From: Capitulum mitella
Lineage: Eukaryota; Arthropoda; Thecostraca; Pollicipedomorpha; Pollicipedidae
Reading direction: 5' to 3'
DNA: 64,000 nucleotides
NCBI GenBank assembly: GCA_030062745.1
Contig: CP099842.1
Coordinates: 24,151,822 to 24,215,821, forward strand
In this document: positions 61,903 to 64,000 of the stretch, piece after piece
Layout of the letters: the number at the start of each line of letters is the position of its first letter
Position numbering within the stretch: the stretch's first letter is position 1
Notes under the pieces: model-generated
What the model saw: the letters and a program-made list of their open reading frames with translations, nothing else
The model's database searches: none
What the model was told of the DNA's origin: nothing
Translations under genes and position numbers: made by a program

Positions 61903-64000
61903 AACGCGAATGGCGTCCCTCGTCCTCAGCTAAATCCGAGATGCCAGAGAATTGCTAGGTGAGGTTGGTTTGGACAAAGGAAGATCGCTGGAACATATGC
62001 GCCTTCAAACCTGACCACTAGCCGCTGTCATTAAGTTTGTCCAATCTTGATGATATAGTGAAATGACAGTGGTATGGTCTAGACACGGGTATCATGTGTT
62101 TTGAAAACAATTCATATCAGCAAAAAAACAAAGGGTCAAAAAACATTCTCATCTGGCCTTTGCCAAGTTGTTCAGATTCTGAACAAGAAAAGGTCAGCTA
62201 ATATTCGCGTAAGGAACTGGATCGGACATCTCCAAGCAACACAAGATCCAGCAGGACAGATCTTCGGGAAACCGTTCCGCAAAAAAAAGTGTTTTGACCG
62301 GCATCGGTCAAAGGAAGGCCAAGATCATCACTTCCTTTCATCAGTTTAACTCCCTATCGAGGACAGTGCTTTTCTGCCGAAAGCAACGCCTTGCCCCATC
62401 GCCACTGCTCCCTCAAGAAAATCTTCAAAACCATTTTGGTAGCGACCAGGTCAAAAAAACGGTCAGAGAACAACACAGCCATCTGAGGGTGTGAGCCACA
62501 GTTAAATGCGAGCGACAATTATGGCTTAAAATTATAGTGGTCGTGCGACAGATAATCATTATTTGAGGAAAACGAAAACGTTAGACATGCATTATAAGAA
62601 GTCGCTGTAAATATGCTGGCTTCTCCATGTACTGGTTCTTAAGGAGGCGATTTATGCATAATTTTGACTGGTAGGATAAAATCTGGCCGAATCAGAAATG
62701 TGACCTAGAGTTTTTAGTCTTTGTACGTGATATTTTTGGTGTTTTGTGCACGTCTGAAAAAATAAACCATATATGACCAGGAGCCAATTCTACCTGGATA
62801 CGTTTGCGATCAAGTACACCGGAAAGGAAACTACCAGGCTTTTTGACGTGTTCATATGGAGCAAGCAAAAGCACGAGATGAAAACAGACTGCCCATTCAT
62901 ACTGTGAGCCAGCGGGACAGCGCGCACGGCAAACCAATCGAACCTCAAATACCAAACATCGGTTCAGTTGCCGAACACCATGCGGCAAACAGTGCGATTT
63001 CGATTGTTGCAACTTCGTGTTGAGTGTAAGCGTTATGTATGCGTAACGGACGCGAGACTTACCGAAAGCTGTAATCGGATTGTTGCAATTGGGTGTGCAA
63101 AGCTTTACAGAGACAATGTGAGTGAATCGTTCCAGTGCCACGGACAGGTTCTAGCACATTTTGGGGAAAAATGCTAAAAACACCAGCCTACCTCCTTACG
63201 CCAACTATTTTCAATAAACTTTCTGTGCACGCGATAAGACTTTTTCGTGTAAATGAGGAGAAAGTGCATCTGTTCTCGTCAGAGCTGATGACTGCTCAAA
63301 GGATGTGCGAAACGCATTTTTATATGATGCTCGCTTTCATACCGAGGATCATACCAAGGAAGGACCGTGCTTATGCTTGGCAGATACATAGCCTCACAAG
63401 ATGCGTCGCGATACATCAGAAAATAAGGGGATTGGACAAAGCAATAGGACTGATAGACGACGGCTGAAGCCGAAAGTTCGGAGAATAATGTTGTCAGGTT
63501 ATTTCGAGTGGCGATAATCTCCTAGCTTTGCTGGCTGAAGCTGTCCAGCAATCGGACGTGCCGATAATCATGTCAGTATCTTACTAACACTCATGCCAGC
63601 AGTGGTGGCATTTGTGTCCAGTTATTCAGGCGATGCTATTACCATCATAGCCTGGAACAGACAGCGGAGCCGAGTCTGTTTGTCGTGCGCACAACGCTGA
63701 GGAGCAAGCCCATCCCACTAAAATCCACAAAAACATCCGCCATCTGGATGGGAGCTTGAGCTTCTCTCGGTCGCGCTGCACGATTTCTACATAGTTTTTA
63801 GATGTAGATCCAGGATTTCAGAATGGAGAAACATCTTCCGTTATCAGCCTCCCGAACGGACTCCACCTGGTGATTAACGCGTATGGTAAATCCCCCTCCC
63901 TTCCCATTCCGATCAACACATGATCTTTTACGCATGATGCACCATCACTGCCAGACTGCACCATGCCTGAGACGCTCCATATCCAACACTATAGTCGAGA
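61903..64000. other. 3' flank of repeat-protein gene; no further gene seen
   Basis: Two plus-strand AATAAA words lie at 62761-62766 and 63213-63218; the first would give a 3' UTR of about 0.9 kb. Open frames to 150 residues on both strands are not recognisable. Confidence 0.45.
62761..62766 (+). terminator. Candidate polyadenylation signal
   Basis: AATAAA, the first canonical signal downstream of the repeat-protein stop codon. Confidence 0.35.

Overview
The window is nuclear DNA of an arthropod. It holds spliced protein genes, a chitin-binding (Rebers-Riddiford) cuticle protein, class II DYRK and OTUD5 orthologues, and very CpG-rich non-coding DNA. A crustacean is the best guess and a barnacle-like animal is possible, but the sequence alone does not fix the order. 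I saw no bacterial-style operons, rRNA, tRNA or CRISPR, and I recognised no retrovirus-like element.

Left part (1-15.3 kb): five very CpG-rich islands without recognisable coding sequence, then, on the minus strand, one exon of a class II DYRK kinase (13802-14813). It carries the N-terminal region and kinase N-lobe up to the catalytic loop. The rest of the kinase is not in the window, so the next intron would be more than 13.8 kb long and contain the islands. The likely DYRK promoter (CRE, inverted CCAAT box, AAAATGGCG) is near 15.14-15.23 kb.

Middle (17.7-33.5 kb): a complete ten-exon minus-strand OTUD5 (DUBA) deubiquitinase gene. I reconstructed it from splice sites and phases, and all ten exons join in frame to 563 residues. 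Several introns carry tandem arrays that touch exon edges. Intron 3 holds a perfect 41-copy CGG run. Intron 1 holds a decayed Tc1/mariner-like transposase.

Right part (34-64 kb): a C-type-lectin-like terminal exon, a three-exon RR cuticle protein gene with TATA box (minus strand, 40.7-42.8 kb), non-autonomous DNA transposons including two of about 1.2 kb with TTAA/TCAA target duplications, a 2.3-kb inverted-repeat structure, several perfect hairpins, and at 59.0-61.9 kb a plus-strand gene for a secreted 893-residue Tyr/Gly/Lys/His/Ser/Asp repeat protein, probably structural or adhesive.

Three signals stand out. CpG-depleted domains lie just downstream of the two housekeeping promoters, which looks like germline gene-body methylation restricted to the 5' end of the gene. 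Tandem arrays grow from splice sites in OTUD5. AGGTCA nuclear-receptor half-sites are concentrated in the mobile elements between the two extracellular-matrix genes.
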